Origin: AE-B3B sp964543295
GTDB lineage: Bacteria > Aerophobota > Aerophobia > Aerophobales > AE-B3A
DNA: 64,000 nucleotides
Assembly: GCA_964543295.1 (NCBI GenBank)
Contig: CAZIXA010000002.1
Location: 122,327 to 186,326, forward strand
Direction: 5' to 3'
Shown here: positions 16,634-25,059 of the stretch, one piece after another
Position numbering within the stretch: position 1 is the first letter of the stretch
Layout: every line of letters starts with the position of its first letter
Program-made: the position numbers and the translations under genes
Notes under the pieces: generated by a model
What the model was told of the DNA's origin: nothing
The model's database searches: none
The model's input: only the letters and a program-made list of their open reading frames with translations

Positions 16634-17812
16634 ATGAAAATCCTACACACCGTTGAATTCTACTACCCATCAGTCGGCGGCGCCCAGGAGGTCGTGCGGC
16701 AAATCTCGGAACGGTTGTTCCGATTGGGGCATGACGTCACAGTCGCAACAATGCGATTACCTGATCGGAATTTTTCAGTTTTGAATGGTGTCAAGATTGA
16801 AGAATTTAAGATCTCTGGAAACGCTGTTAAGGGGTTTTCGGGTAAAGTCGAACGCTACCAAAAGTTTATTCTTGAATCCCGTTTTGATGTGATAATGAAT
16901 TATGCCGCACAGCAATGGGCTACCGACCTGATGTTACCAATATTGAATGGAATCTCCGCCAAAAAAGTTTTTGTGCCTTGCGGTTTTTCCGGGCTATATT
17001 TACCAGAGTATGGAGATTATTTTGAACAAATGAAAACCTGGCTCAAACAGTACGATGCTTGTGTTTATCTATCAAATGATTATAGGGATATCAACTTTGC
17101 TCGGGAGTGCAGGGCTGCTAATGATGTGTTCATCCCCAATGGCGCGGGAGAGGATGAATTTGGTCAAAAACCAGATATTGATATAAGAACACAACTCGAA
17201 ATCCCACCAGACCATTTCCTAATTTTACATGTAGGCTCTCATACAGGCATCAAAGGACATAAAGAAGCGATTCGGATTTTTAAGAAGGCAAAAATAAAAC
17301 ATGCCACTTTTTTGATAGTGGCCAACAATTCTAATGGTGGCTGTACTAGAAGGTGTCTTCGGAAAGAAAAACTCTACCGTTGGAATCCGTTTTCAAGACT
17401 GTTAGACAAAAAGATTCTAGTAATGTCCTTGTCGAGAAAAGAAACCGTAGTTGCATATCATGAAGCAGACCTTTTTCTTTTCCCATCTAACATAGAGTGT
17501 TCTCCTATTGCTTTGTTTGAAGCTATGGCTTCAAAAACCCCTTTTTTAACGACAGATGCTGGCAACGCAAAAGAGATTATTGAATGGTCAAATGGTGGTG
17601 AATTGTTGCCAACATTGAAGTTTGCAAATGGATATGTTAAGGCGAATGTAAATGCATCCGTCGATGTTTTTCAACGGCTTTTCTACGACTCTCAAAAGAG
17701 GCAAGAACTAGTAAGTGATGGGTATGAAAAATGGAAAACATCGTTTACTTGGGAAAAAATCACAAAACAATACGAAAACTTATATATAAAGCTCTTAGGT
17801 AAGGAAGGATGA
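16634..17812 (+). CDS. GT4 family glycosyltransferase
   Basis: 392 residues, GT-B fold. N-terminal acceptor domain MKILHTVEFYYPSVGGAQEV. Donor domain: LILHVGSHTGIKGHKEAIRI, and FLFPSNIECSPIALFEAMASK with the E-x7-E arrangement (ECSPIALFEA). The substitution of the common SxxEGxxxxxxEA by SNIECSPIALFEA marks a distinct subgroup. It ends four bases before the methyltransferase at 17816, so it is in the same operon. Confidence 0.87.
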   Translation: MKILHTVEFYYPSVGGAQEVVRQISERLFRLGHDVTVATMRLPDRNFSVLNGVKIEEFKISGNAVKGFSGKVERYQKFILESRFDVIMNYAAQQWATDLMLPILNGISAKKVFVPCGFSGLYLPEYGDYFEQMKTWLKQYDACVYLSNDYRDINFARECRAANDVFIPNGAGEDEFGQKPDIDIRTQLEIPPDHFLILHVGSHTGIKGHKEAIRIFKKAKIKHATFLIVANNSNGGCTRRCLRKEKLYRWNPFSRLLDKKILVMSLSRKETVVAYHEADLFLFPSNIECSPIALFEAMASKTPFLTTDAGNAKEIIEWSNGGELLPTLKFANGYVKANVNASVDVFQRLFYDSQKRQELVSDGYEKWKTSFTWEKITKQYENLYIKLLGKEG

Positions 17813-17815
17813 AAT

Positions 17816-18520
17816 ATGAGGGGAATATTTCAAAGAGTCCTAAGATTTATCAATTATAAGCCCCATAAAAAATATAATGTGAAAACTATTTTAAAAGAGG
17901 GATCCGTATTCGAAGCCAATTGTTGGATTTTGAGTGAAATTTTGTTAGATAGAGTAATCCCCAAAATTGGGATTCGTCCTTATCCATTGAACGAGCAGAT
18001 GCTAATGGCAGCCGCTGTAGCATTTGTTCAGCCAAAAATTATCATTGAGTGGGGGACGCATGTTGGAAAATCTGCAAGGCTCTTCTGGGAAGTTAAAGAA
18101 GCTTTAGGCTTAAATTGCCAAATTTATACAATAGACTCAATGAATCCCGATCATCCAGAATTTCCTGGGGCTGCTCGAGGCAGATATCTTTCTAATACAG
18201 AAGTAAAGCAGATTGTTGGAGATGGAGCAGAAATTGCTAATAAGCTACTTGAAGATTCTTTGGAACCCAACTCTGTACTGGTTTATGTTGATGGAGAACA
18301 TTCACGCGAAGCCATTAAACGAGATCTTACCATATGGGACAAGCTATCATCGGGATCTGGAATATTGGTACATGATGTATTTTATCAGATACCATCAAGT
18401 TACAACATAGGACCATGGCAGTTAGTTCAAGAGCTTTTGCAAGAACAAAAGTTCAATATATCTCAAGTACAATGGCAACTTTTAGGGTTGCCGGGAATGG
18501 TATTTGTGAGTAAAAAGTAA
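17816..18520 (+). CDS. CmcI-like (cephalosporin-hydroxylase family) methyltransferase
   Basis: 234 residues. SAM-binding motif I is IIEWGTHVGKSARLFWE, followed by IYTIDSMNPDHP (acidic strand 2), VGDGAEIANKLL and VLVYVDGEHSREAIKRDL with the D-x-x-H metal-type motif of the CmcI/Methyltransf_24 group. Members in polysaccharide loci methylate sugars; members in antibiotic loci act on other substrates. In combination with the Wzt_C domain of the exporter it is a candidate for the chain-terminating methylation. That role is inference. Confidence 0.75.
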   Translation: MRGIFQRVLRFINYKPHKKYNVKTILKEGSVFEANCWILSEILLDRVIPKIGIRPYPLNEQMLMAAAVAFVQPKIIIEWGTHVGKSARLFWEVKEALGLNCQIYTIDSMNPDHPEFPGAARGRYLSNTEVKQIVGDGAEIANKLLEDSLEPNSVLVYVDGEHSREAIKRDLTIWDKLSSGSGILVHDVFYQIPSSYNIGPWQLVQELLQEQKFNISQVQWQLLGLPGMVFVSKK

Positions 18521-18531
18521 TAAGGACAATC

Positions 18532-19722
18532 ATGAGAATCTTCTACGCCTCTGACACCACCCCAAACGCCGCATTCCAGTCTAATCTGTGGCGCAATAAT
18601 CTGTACCAGCCCCTCGTGGATTTAGGGCATGATGTGGTGGAGTTTCAATACGATTTGAGGAAAACCTTCCAGAATCTCAATCCCCAAGATCCCAGACAAA
18701 AAGCTTTTATTCATAAAAACAGATCCAGGGTGACTAAGGAATTACTGTGCCAAATTAGGGTAGCTCATTCGGAAAGACCCATTGATTTGTTTTTCAGTTA
18801 TTTCTACGATGCCTGTGTGCTGCCCGAAGCAATCGACGAAATCAGGTCCATGGGGATAAAGACCGTCAACTGGTATTGTAACGCGTCGTACCAGTTACAC
18901 TTAGTTTCAGAAATCTCTCCCCATTACGACTGGTGCTTGGTGCCGGAAAGATTTAGACTTGATGACTACAAGGCAATGGGAGTTCATCCTATTTACTGTC
19001 AGGAGGCGGCTAACCCTAACATATACAAACCGTATGATTTACCTGTTGAATTTGATGTCACCTTTGTCGGGCAGGCATATGGAGACCGTCCGGCGTACAT
19101 CAAGTACCTGCTGGATCAGGGTATTGACGTACGGGTGTGGGGATGGGGCTGGCAGGATTTTTCGACGGAGGGAGTGGCAGCCAATAGACTTGATCCTCTA
19201 CGCCGAGCCGCCCGCGTTGGTAAGGCGCTCTTGACGCCTGCAGGCTGGCAGGCGGTGGGGCGACGGCTGATAAATCTGGTTACAGCCTCTTCCGAAAAGA
19301 TGACTAAAGGATGCTCGCAGCGGGTAACGCTGCCCGCATCTGTATTAGGGGGCGTCTTAAGCGACGAAGAGATGATTCGGATGTACAGCCGCTCTAAAAT
19401 CAACATAGGGTTTTCCACATGTGGCAACACTCATGAAACCGAAAGGCGTATTTTACAGGTACGGCTGCGGGATTTCGAGGTGCCTATGAGCGGCGGTTTT
19501 TATATGGTGGAGTACATGGAGGAACTGAAAGAGTTCTTTGACATCGGCAAGGAGATAGTGTGCTATTATGATAAACCGGATTTGGCTGACAAGATCAAAT
19601 ACTACTTGTCGCATGACAGGGAGCGTGAAGAAATCCGGGGGGCTGGACATCTGCGGGCGAAGAACGATCATTCCTGGCAAAAACGATTTAGGAAAGTCTT
19701 TAAGGAAATTGGTTTAGGTTAA
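18532..19722 (+). CDS. CgeB-like glycosyltransferase (DUF3880 plus GT4-type donor domain)
   Basis: 396 residues. N-terminal part with FYASDTTPNAAFQSNLWRNN and DLFFSYFYDACVLPEAIDEI resembles DUF3880, the N-terminal domain of CgeB-type spore maturation glycosyltransferases. The second half has FDVTFVGQAYGDRPAYIKYL and KINIGFSTCG with RLRDFEVPMSGGFYM, the usual end motif of Glyco_trans_1_2. AAGGA six bases before ATG 18532. The region 19201-19260 has 45 G/C in 60, far above the neighbours, so the gene is probably transferred. Confidence 0.8.
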   Translation: MRIFYASDTTPNAAFQSNLWRNNLYQPLVDLGHDVVEFQYDLRKTFQNLNPQDPRQKAFIHKNRSRVTKELLCQIRVAHSERPIDLFFSYFYDACVLPEAIDEIRSMGIKTVNWYCNASYQLHLVSEISPHYDWCLVPERFRLDDYKAMGVHPIYCQEAANPNIYKPYDLPVEFDVTFVGQAYGDRPAYIKYLLDQGIDVRVWGWGWQDFSTEGVAANRLDPLRRAARVGKALLTPAGWQAVGRRLINLVTASSEKMTKGCSQRVTLPASVLGGVLSDEEMIRMYSRSKINIGFSTCGNTHETERRILQVRLRDFEVPMSGGFYMVEYMEELKEFFDIGKEIVCYYDKPDLADKIKYYLSHDREREEIRGAGHLRAKNDHSWQKRFRKVFKEIGLG

Positions 19723-19836
19723 GGGAACGACAATCGAACATTGTGTTGAATCTATATCTGTAGTGTAAGACGGATAAAAACGGATGTGAAGGAGTTCTTA
19801 GTGAAAACAATTGATGAACGATGAGAGACTAACATT

Positions 19837-20778
19837 ATGGTAAAAAGAAAAAATGACCCAACTGTAAGCGCCATTATTCCGACGTATAATAGAGCGCAAT
19901 TGGTAGGCCGAGCCGTTCAGAGTATCTTAAATCAAACCTATCAAGACTTTGAAATCACTGTCGTTGACGATAGCTCAACAGATAACACTGAGGTGGTCGT
20001 GAAGAGCTTTAATGATGAAAGGATTAGATACATTCGGCACAGGGAAAATAGAGGTCTGCCAGCTGCTAGGAATACCGGGATAAGAGTCGCGAAAGGGAAA
20101 TACATAGGTCTCTTAGATGACGATGACGAGTGGTTACCAAAGAAGCTAGAAAAACAAATTGATAAATTCAGGAGGTTGTCGGATAATGTTGGGGTTGTCT
20201 ACAGCGGGTTCTGTTATATTTCAGAGAATAGTGGGAAAACTGTATCAAGAGTTATCCCAAGCTTGCGAGGGAATGTGTACGTTCATCTCCTTGAACGCTG
20301 TATCCTAGGAAGTCCCACACCTTTGATCAGAAAGAATTGTTTTCAGAAGGCTGGTTTTTTTGACGAAACATTGCCAAGTAGCGAGGATTGGGATATGTGG
20401 ATAAGACTCTCCAAGCATTACGACTTTGATTTTGTTCCAGATATCTTAGCGAAACATCATGTTCACGCAGGTCAAATGTCGGCCGACTTGAACGCAAGAA
20501 TTGTAGCGAGAAAGAAGATAGTAGCAAAACATATGTATAATCTTTCCAAGAGGCCTTCGATTCTTAGCATGCACTTAAAACGACTTGGAACGCTGCATTT
20601 TCTTATGGGAGATGTGGCAAACGGCCGGAAATACATGTTGAATTCTATTAAACGTAAAGCCTTTCAGGTAGCTAGCTACATTCACCTTTTTTTATCATTG
20701 TTGACTCCTGGGATACACAGGGACATGCTTAGGAAACATAGCGTCACGAACATAGATGGAGTTACATTCTATGACTAA
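19837..20778 (+). CDS. GT2 family glycosyltransferase (tandem copy A)
   Basis: 313 residues. N-terminal GT-A: VSAIIPTYNRAQLVGRAVQS, VVDDSSTDNTEVVVKSF, RENRGLPAARNTGI and IGLLDDDDEWLPKKLEKQI with the DDDD metal site. A helical C-terminus follows. It is clearly homologous to the next gene along the first 120 residues and shares the same general C-terminal layout. The two lie 2-11 bases apart and probably add different sugars in one chain. Donor unknown. Confidence 0.88.
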   Translation: MVKRKNDPTVSAIIPTYNRAQLVGRAVQSILNQTYQDFEITVVDDSSTDNTEVVVKSFNDERIRYIRHRENRGLPAARNTGIRVAKGKYIGLLDDDDEWLPKKLEKQIDKFRRLSDNVGVVYSGFCYISENSGKTVSRVIPSLRGNVYVHLLERCILGSPTPLIRKNCFQKAGFFDETLPSSEDWDMWIRLSKHYDFDFVPDILAKHHVHAGQMSADLNARIVARKKIVAKHMYNLSKRPSILSMHLKRLGTLHFLMGDVANGRKYMLNSIKRKAFQVASYIHLFLSLLTPGIHRDMLRKHSVTNIDGVTFYD

Positions 20779-20789
20779 GGGTGAGTTTT

Positions 20790-21728
20790 ATGCCAAAGGT
20801 TAGTGTGGTGATACCTACTTACAATCGGGCTAGGTTGCTAAAGAGAGCTATCCAGAGCGTGTTAAACCAGACCTATCAGGACTTCGAGATCATCGTCGTT
20901 GATGATGGCTCAACTGACAATACTGAAGAAATTGTGAGGAGTTTTGGGGATCCTAGGATCAGATATATTGGGCATGGGGAAAATAAAGGAGAAGCTGCAG
21001 CTAGGAACGCGGGAATCAAAGCCGCTAGAGGTAAATACATAGCGTCTCAAGATAGTGATGACGAGTGGTTGCCGGAGAAGCTGGAGAAGCAAATGGAGAC
21101 TTTTCAAAACGCCTCACCCAAAGTGGGAGTCGTCTATACAGGCTTCTGGAAGATACAGGGCGATAAGAAGATTTACTGTCCCTTTTCTGCAATATCTCCA
21201 AAGGAGGATATTATCTATGATAGCCTCCTCAAAATGAATTTTATAGGAACTCCAGCCACGCTTATTAGAAAAGAATGTTTTGAGAGAGTAGGAATGTTTA
21301 ATGAAAGGCTGCGTAACTTTGTAGATTGGGAAATGTGGCTTAGAATTTCAAAGTATTATCACTTTAAGTATATTAAGGAATCTTTAGTAAATGTCTATTA
21401 CGGTTGTGGGAACGTCTCTTATAACAACGAAACAGCAGTAGCTGCTCTGGAATTCATTTTTAAAAGGCATTTTGAGGATATTAAGAAGAATCGGAAGTTA
21501 CTGATAAGATATTGTTCCGATATTGGGCATTCTTATTATTTGCAGGGAGAGACAGAACGTGGAAGGGCATATATTCTAGAGGCTCTCAGAGCGTATCCCT
21601 TTAGTATTAAGCTCTTGGTGATGGCTTTTCTGTCATTGTTTAACCCGGTACTGTACAGAACAGCAGCAAAAATGAAAGAATCAATCACGCCACAGAAAGG
21701 AGAGAATGAATATCTTAGGCAGAGTTAA
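20790..21728 (+). CDS. GT2 family glycosyltransferase (tandem copy B)
   Basis: 312 residues from ATG 20790, which is preceded by AAGGGTGAG at five bases; an upstream in-frame GTG at 20781 is less likely. Motifs VVIPTYNRARLLKRAIQSVL, VVDDGSTDNTEEIVRSF, ENKGEAAARNAG and IASQDSDDEWLPEKLEKQM parallel copy A; the metal site is QDSDD instead of DDDD. The two copies share the string LNQTYQDFEI. The C-termini are more diverged, which fits change of acceptor after duplication. Confidence 0.88.
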   Translation: MPKVSVVIPTYNRARLLKRAIQSVLNQTYQDFEIIVVDDGSTDNTEEIVRSFGDPRIRYIGHGENKGEAAARNAGIKAARGKYIASQDSDDEWLPEKLEKQMETFQNASPKVGVVYTGFWKIQGDKKIYCPFSAISPKEDIIYDSLLKMNFIGTPATLIRKECFERVGMFNERLRNFVDWEMWLRISKYYHFKYIKESLVNVYYGCGNVSYNNETAVAALEFIFKRHFEDIKKNRKLLIRYCSDIGHSYYLQGETERGRAYILEALRAYPFSIKLLVMAFLSLFNPVLYRTAAKMKESITPQKGENEYLRQS

Positions 21729-21934
21729 GTGTGGAAGGCGAGAATAGCGGTAATTATCTTTGCCTAGGCTTTTGCTTACCGGAAAAATAGGTGTGAGGGA
21801 ATTAGTCTTAATGTATGTATTCAATAAGATGGGTAAGAGCAAATGGAAACAGCAAGAACAGTTCTTTTTTCCCAAAGGATTCCGTTTGCACACGCGAACA
21901 GTTGAGTATGTCAAGTGGGGGAAGAATTAATACT

Positions 21935-22927
21935 GTGAAAAAGTGGCCTGAAGTTTCAATTATTATTCTAAATTGGAATGGGTGGAAAGATACAATAGAG
22001 TGTTTGGAATCTTTATATCAGATAACTTACTCAAATTATGATGTAATCGTTGTAGATAATGGATCGGAAGATGAATCTATTGAGAAGATAAAGGAATGGG
22101 CCAAAGGGAAAGTGAAAGTTAAATCAAAATTCTTTGAGTATAATCCAATGAATAAACCTATAAGGTACATAGAATGTGATAGAGAAGCGGTAGAGACTGG
22201 GGAAAGAAAAGAAATTCAGGATTTACCTTCTGATAGAAAAATGATTATTATCAGAAACGAAAGAAATTACGGATTTGCCGAGGGAAACAACATAGGAATG
22301 AGATATGCTTTGAGAGCTTTAGATCCTGATTACATTTTACTTCTTAACAATGATACTGTTGTTGAATCTAGGTTTTTGAGTGAATTAGTTGAAGTTGCTG
22401 GCGGTGATGAGAAAATTGGGATTGTTGGACCAAGTATTTATTTGTTCAATAAACCCGATAAATTACAATTCGAATGGAAATATAAAAAAATAAATATTCC
22501 AATAGAAGACTATTCAATATCTGGCTGTGTTTTTTTAATAAAAAGTAGTTTGGTAAATATTGTTGGACTACTCGATCCTGCTTATTTTCTCTATTATGAA
22601 GAAAATGACTACTTTGCTAAAGCGAAGAAAAACGGATATAAAGTCAAATACGTCCCGACAAAAAATAAAGTTTTGCATAAGGTTTCTGCATCCGTAAACA
22701 AGGTTAGTGAGTTACAGATATATTATATGACTAAAAACAGATTTTTATTTATGAAAAAGAACTCGACTAGATTACAATTTCTCTTATTTTTTTTAAATTT
22801 TTTTATAAAAGATTTCACCTTAATGACAGGTTCTTTATTATTTTTACATAAAGATCTAAAATCGTTAAAAATCTTTTGGAAAGCAGTATATGATGGAATT
22901 CTCTTAGCGTTAGAAAAGGAAGGATAA
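21935..22927 (+). CDS. GT2 glycosyltransferase with an extra 45-residue insert
   Basis: About 330 residues from GTG 21935 (preceded by GGGGGAAG); ATG 21908 is the alternative, and the longer frame from 21815 has no family similarity in front. It carries VSIIILNWNGWKDTIECLES, VDNGSEDESIEKI, then an insert (GKVKVKSKFFEYNPMNKP and RYIECDREAVETGE), then ERNYGFAEGNNIGM and LLLNNDTVVE. The insert between the DNGS and GFAxG motifs is shared with the protein at 42035. Low GC and lysine-rich codons match the following AT-rich block. Confidence 0.85.
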   Translation: MKKWPEVSIIILNWNGWKDTIECLESLYQITYSNYDVIVVDNGSEDESIEKIKEWAKGKVKVKSKFFEYNPMNKPIRYIECDREAVETGERKEIQDLPSDRKMIIIRNERNYGFAEGNNIGMRYALRALDPDYILLLNNDTVVESRFLSELVEVAGGDEKIGIVGPSIYLFNKPDKLQFEWKYKKINIPIEDYSISGCVFLIKSSLVNIVGLLDPAYFLYYEENDYFAKAKKNGYKVKYVPTKNKVLHKVSASVNKVSELQIYYMTKNRFLFMKKNSTRLQFLLFFLNFFIKDFTLMTGSLLFLHKDLKSLKIFWKAVYDGILLALEKEG

Positions 22928-22935
22928 GCGAAAAT

Positions 22936-24318
22936 ATGCCAGAATATGCTATTTTAGTTGTGATTCTGCTGATCTTTATAACAGCATTCTTTCTCCGAAG
23001 CTACCTTCTTTTAAAATACAAATGGGTGGGAAAGGATTCATTTTATCATTTTATAGTTGCCCAGGAAATTAGAAAAAATAAGAGTTTACCAAAAGTTATT
23101 AATCGATTTATTGTACCTGAAGAATATAATTATCCACCACTATTACACGTACTACTTTCATTTTTTCCCAAGAAATATCATTCGGTAGCTCAGTATTTAG
23201 GACCTATTTCGGACATGGGATGTGGTGCAACTATTTTCTTCTTTTGTTCATATGTATTTAGCTTAAAAATCACAATTATAGTAACTGCTCTTTATCTATT
23301 TACTCCCATGACAATCGATGACTCATTTTCATTTACTCCCAGAAGTTTTGCCAACTGGCTTATGGTAATCTCTGTATTATCTTTATTCCGCTATCTTTTA
23401 TATGGATCTGTTGCAACATTTATTAGTTCAATTATTTTTGCTACACTTGTTTTGTTAACTCACAGATTAACAACTCAGAGTTTAATTTTTGTTATTCTTG
23501 CCCTTTCTATAGCATTTCGTTCATTTGCTCCTTTATGGATCATAACTTTAGCATTTTTGTTAGCTGCGACTTTCACTAAAGGTTATTATCTTCGCGTGAT
23601 TTCAGGCCATATCAATTTTCTAAAAGTTTTTGGTAGGAAGTTATTAAACAGTGCCTCCCGAAAGGAAATGCCTGGCCTGTTCCCCAATCCACTAATTCTT
23701 TTATTTAATATGCCAATCTTCGCGATTCTACCCATATTCTTTTTGCATTATAATAATGCTTCAATTGGATTCTTTATAATTTGGGGATTATCGCTAACTG
23801 TGTTGTCTTTTATCTATATACTTGGTGAAGGAATTAGACATATGAGAAACGCAATACCTGCATTTTCTATAGTGGCTGTCTTATCATTAGTGAATTCACA
23901 AAATTACATTATATTATTCATATTTATAGGACTATCTTTGATTTTTTCCATATATAAAATATACCGAATAGAAAAAATGCCGGAACTTGGAAATATCACA
24001 TCTCCAGAGATGATTAAAGGATTTAATTATATTAAATCCCATCAACAAAAGAAAGATGTGCTCTTATGCCTACCTTTAGATACCACTTATAATGCTGCAT
24101 ATTCCACTGATTGTGTAGTATTGCAAAGTAGTGGCGGATTTGCAAAAGGTTTGGATTTCAATCAAAGGTTAGTTAAACAAGTAAAAGAAGGTAAAATTGA
24201 TGAATTGATTAAAAAATACGGTGTAAATTGGGTAGTTATCGCAATAAAAAATGAATACAACATATTAGGCAAAGAAGTCTTTAGTGCAGGCAATGTTAAA
24301 GTTATAAGGATTACGTGA
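22936..24318 (+). CDS. GT-C type membrane glycosyltransferase
   Basis: 460 residues with roughly ten hydrophobic segments. After the first segment come GKDSFYHFIVAQEI and YNYPPLLHVLLSF: an acidic D-x-F-Y/H first loop and a YPP loop as in PMT/ArnT/STT3-like GT-C enzymes that use polyprenyl-phosphate sugars at the outer face of the membrane. The last 120 residues form a soluble domain (IKGFNYIKSHQQKKDVLL, then YGVNWVVIAIKNEY). Architecture and base composition (17 G/C of 60 at 24001-24060) resemble archaeal proteins. Sugar unknown. Confidence 0.7.
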   Translation: MPEYAILVVILLIFITAFFLRSYLLLKYKWVGKDSFYHFIVAQEIRKNKSLPKVINRFIVPEEYNYPPLLHVLLSFFPKKYHSVAQYLGPISDMGCGATIFFFCSYVFSLKITIIVTALYLFTPMTIDDSFSFTPRSFANWLMVISVLSLFRYLLYGSVATFISSIIFATLVLLTHRLTTQSLIFVILALSIAFRSFAPLWIITLAFLLAATFTKGYYLRVISGHINFLKVFGRKLLNSASRKEMPGLFPNPLILLFNMPIFAILPIFFLHYNNASIGFFIIWGLSLTVLSFIYILGEGIRHMRNAIPAFSIVAVLSLVNSQNYIILFIFIGLSLIFSIYKIYRIEKMPELGNITSPEMIKGFNYIKSHQQKKDVLLCLPLDTTYNAAYSTDCVVLQSSGGFAKGLDFNQRLVKQVKEGKIDELIKKYGVNWVVIAIKNEYNILGKEVFSAGNVKVIRIT

Positions 24319-24938
24319 TGCTTATGAAACAAAAATATTATCAATGGCATAAAACAGAAATTGGATTTATGGACGTAATAGAGCCTTTCTTGAACAGGGA
24401 TTCTAAGTTAGTTTTGGATATTGGCTGCGGCAGTGGATGGGTTGGGAAAGTTCTAAAAGAATATAATCAAGAAGTTACTATCGTCGGTTTGGATATAGAT
24501 TTGGTTGGATTAAAGGAAGCAGCAAAAAGTGAAGAACTAGTATTAGGTAGTACGGAAAGGCTTCCATTTAAGGACAGTGCTTTTGATGGAATAATCGCGA
24601 AAGACGTGCTTGAGCATTTGTTAAATCCTTTAAAAGCAATGTTAGAATTTTATAGAGTTTTGAAAGAGGCAGGGAAGGTTTATGTTTCAGTTCCTGATGT
24701 GAGAAGCAAAACTTTTTGGGATGATTATACGCATATTAGGCCTTTTAACAAAAAGAGCTTGACCCACTTAGCAGAGGATGCCGGTTTTACTATTGAGAAA
24801 TTATGGTATAGTGCTAGCTGGCCAGGGTTGGGTCTATTAATGCGTTTTTTTAAGATGAATAAATTACCTTCCTTAGTAAAAGTGCTGGCCATGTTAGGCG
24901 TTAAGAGAGGCAATGTTAATGCGGTAATTAAGAAATAG
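24318..24938 (+). CDS. Class I SAM-dependent methyltransferase (type 11)
   Basis: 206 residues. Motif I LVLDIGCGSGWVGKVL, acidic strand 2 IVGLDIDLVGL, motif II/III FDGIIAKDVLEHLLNPLKAM and YRVLKEAGKVYVSVPD. ATG 24318 is preceded by AAGGA at seven bases and overlaps the stop of the GT-C gene by one base. Probably methylates the lipid-linked glycan or a lipid acceptor. It belongs to the AT-rich block. Confidence 0.83.
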   Translation: MLMKQKYYQWHKTEIGFMDVIEPFLNRDSKLVLDIGCGSGWVGKVLKEYNQEVTIVGLDIDLVGLKEAAKSEELVLGSTERLPFKDSAFDGIIAKDVLEHLLNPLKAMLEFYRVLKEAGKVYVSVPDVRSKTFWDDYTHIRPFNKKSLTHLAEDAGFTIEKLWYSASWPGLGLLMRFFKMNKLPSLVKVLAMLGVKRGNVNAVIKK

Positions 24939-25059
24939 ATACATCGCTATTACAGCCGTAAAACAATAATAGTGAATCAATCAATAAGGAAATTTTACAT
25001 CTCACTATCATAGATGGGGAGTCGCTTGGAGTCTTCCAAGAGGCGCTTACTATCTCTGT

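Noticed and set aside
25026..25041. CTTGGA-gtct-TCCAAG hairpin between convergent genes as a terminator
   Set aside because: The stem is only six pairs and no T-run follows on either strand.
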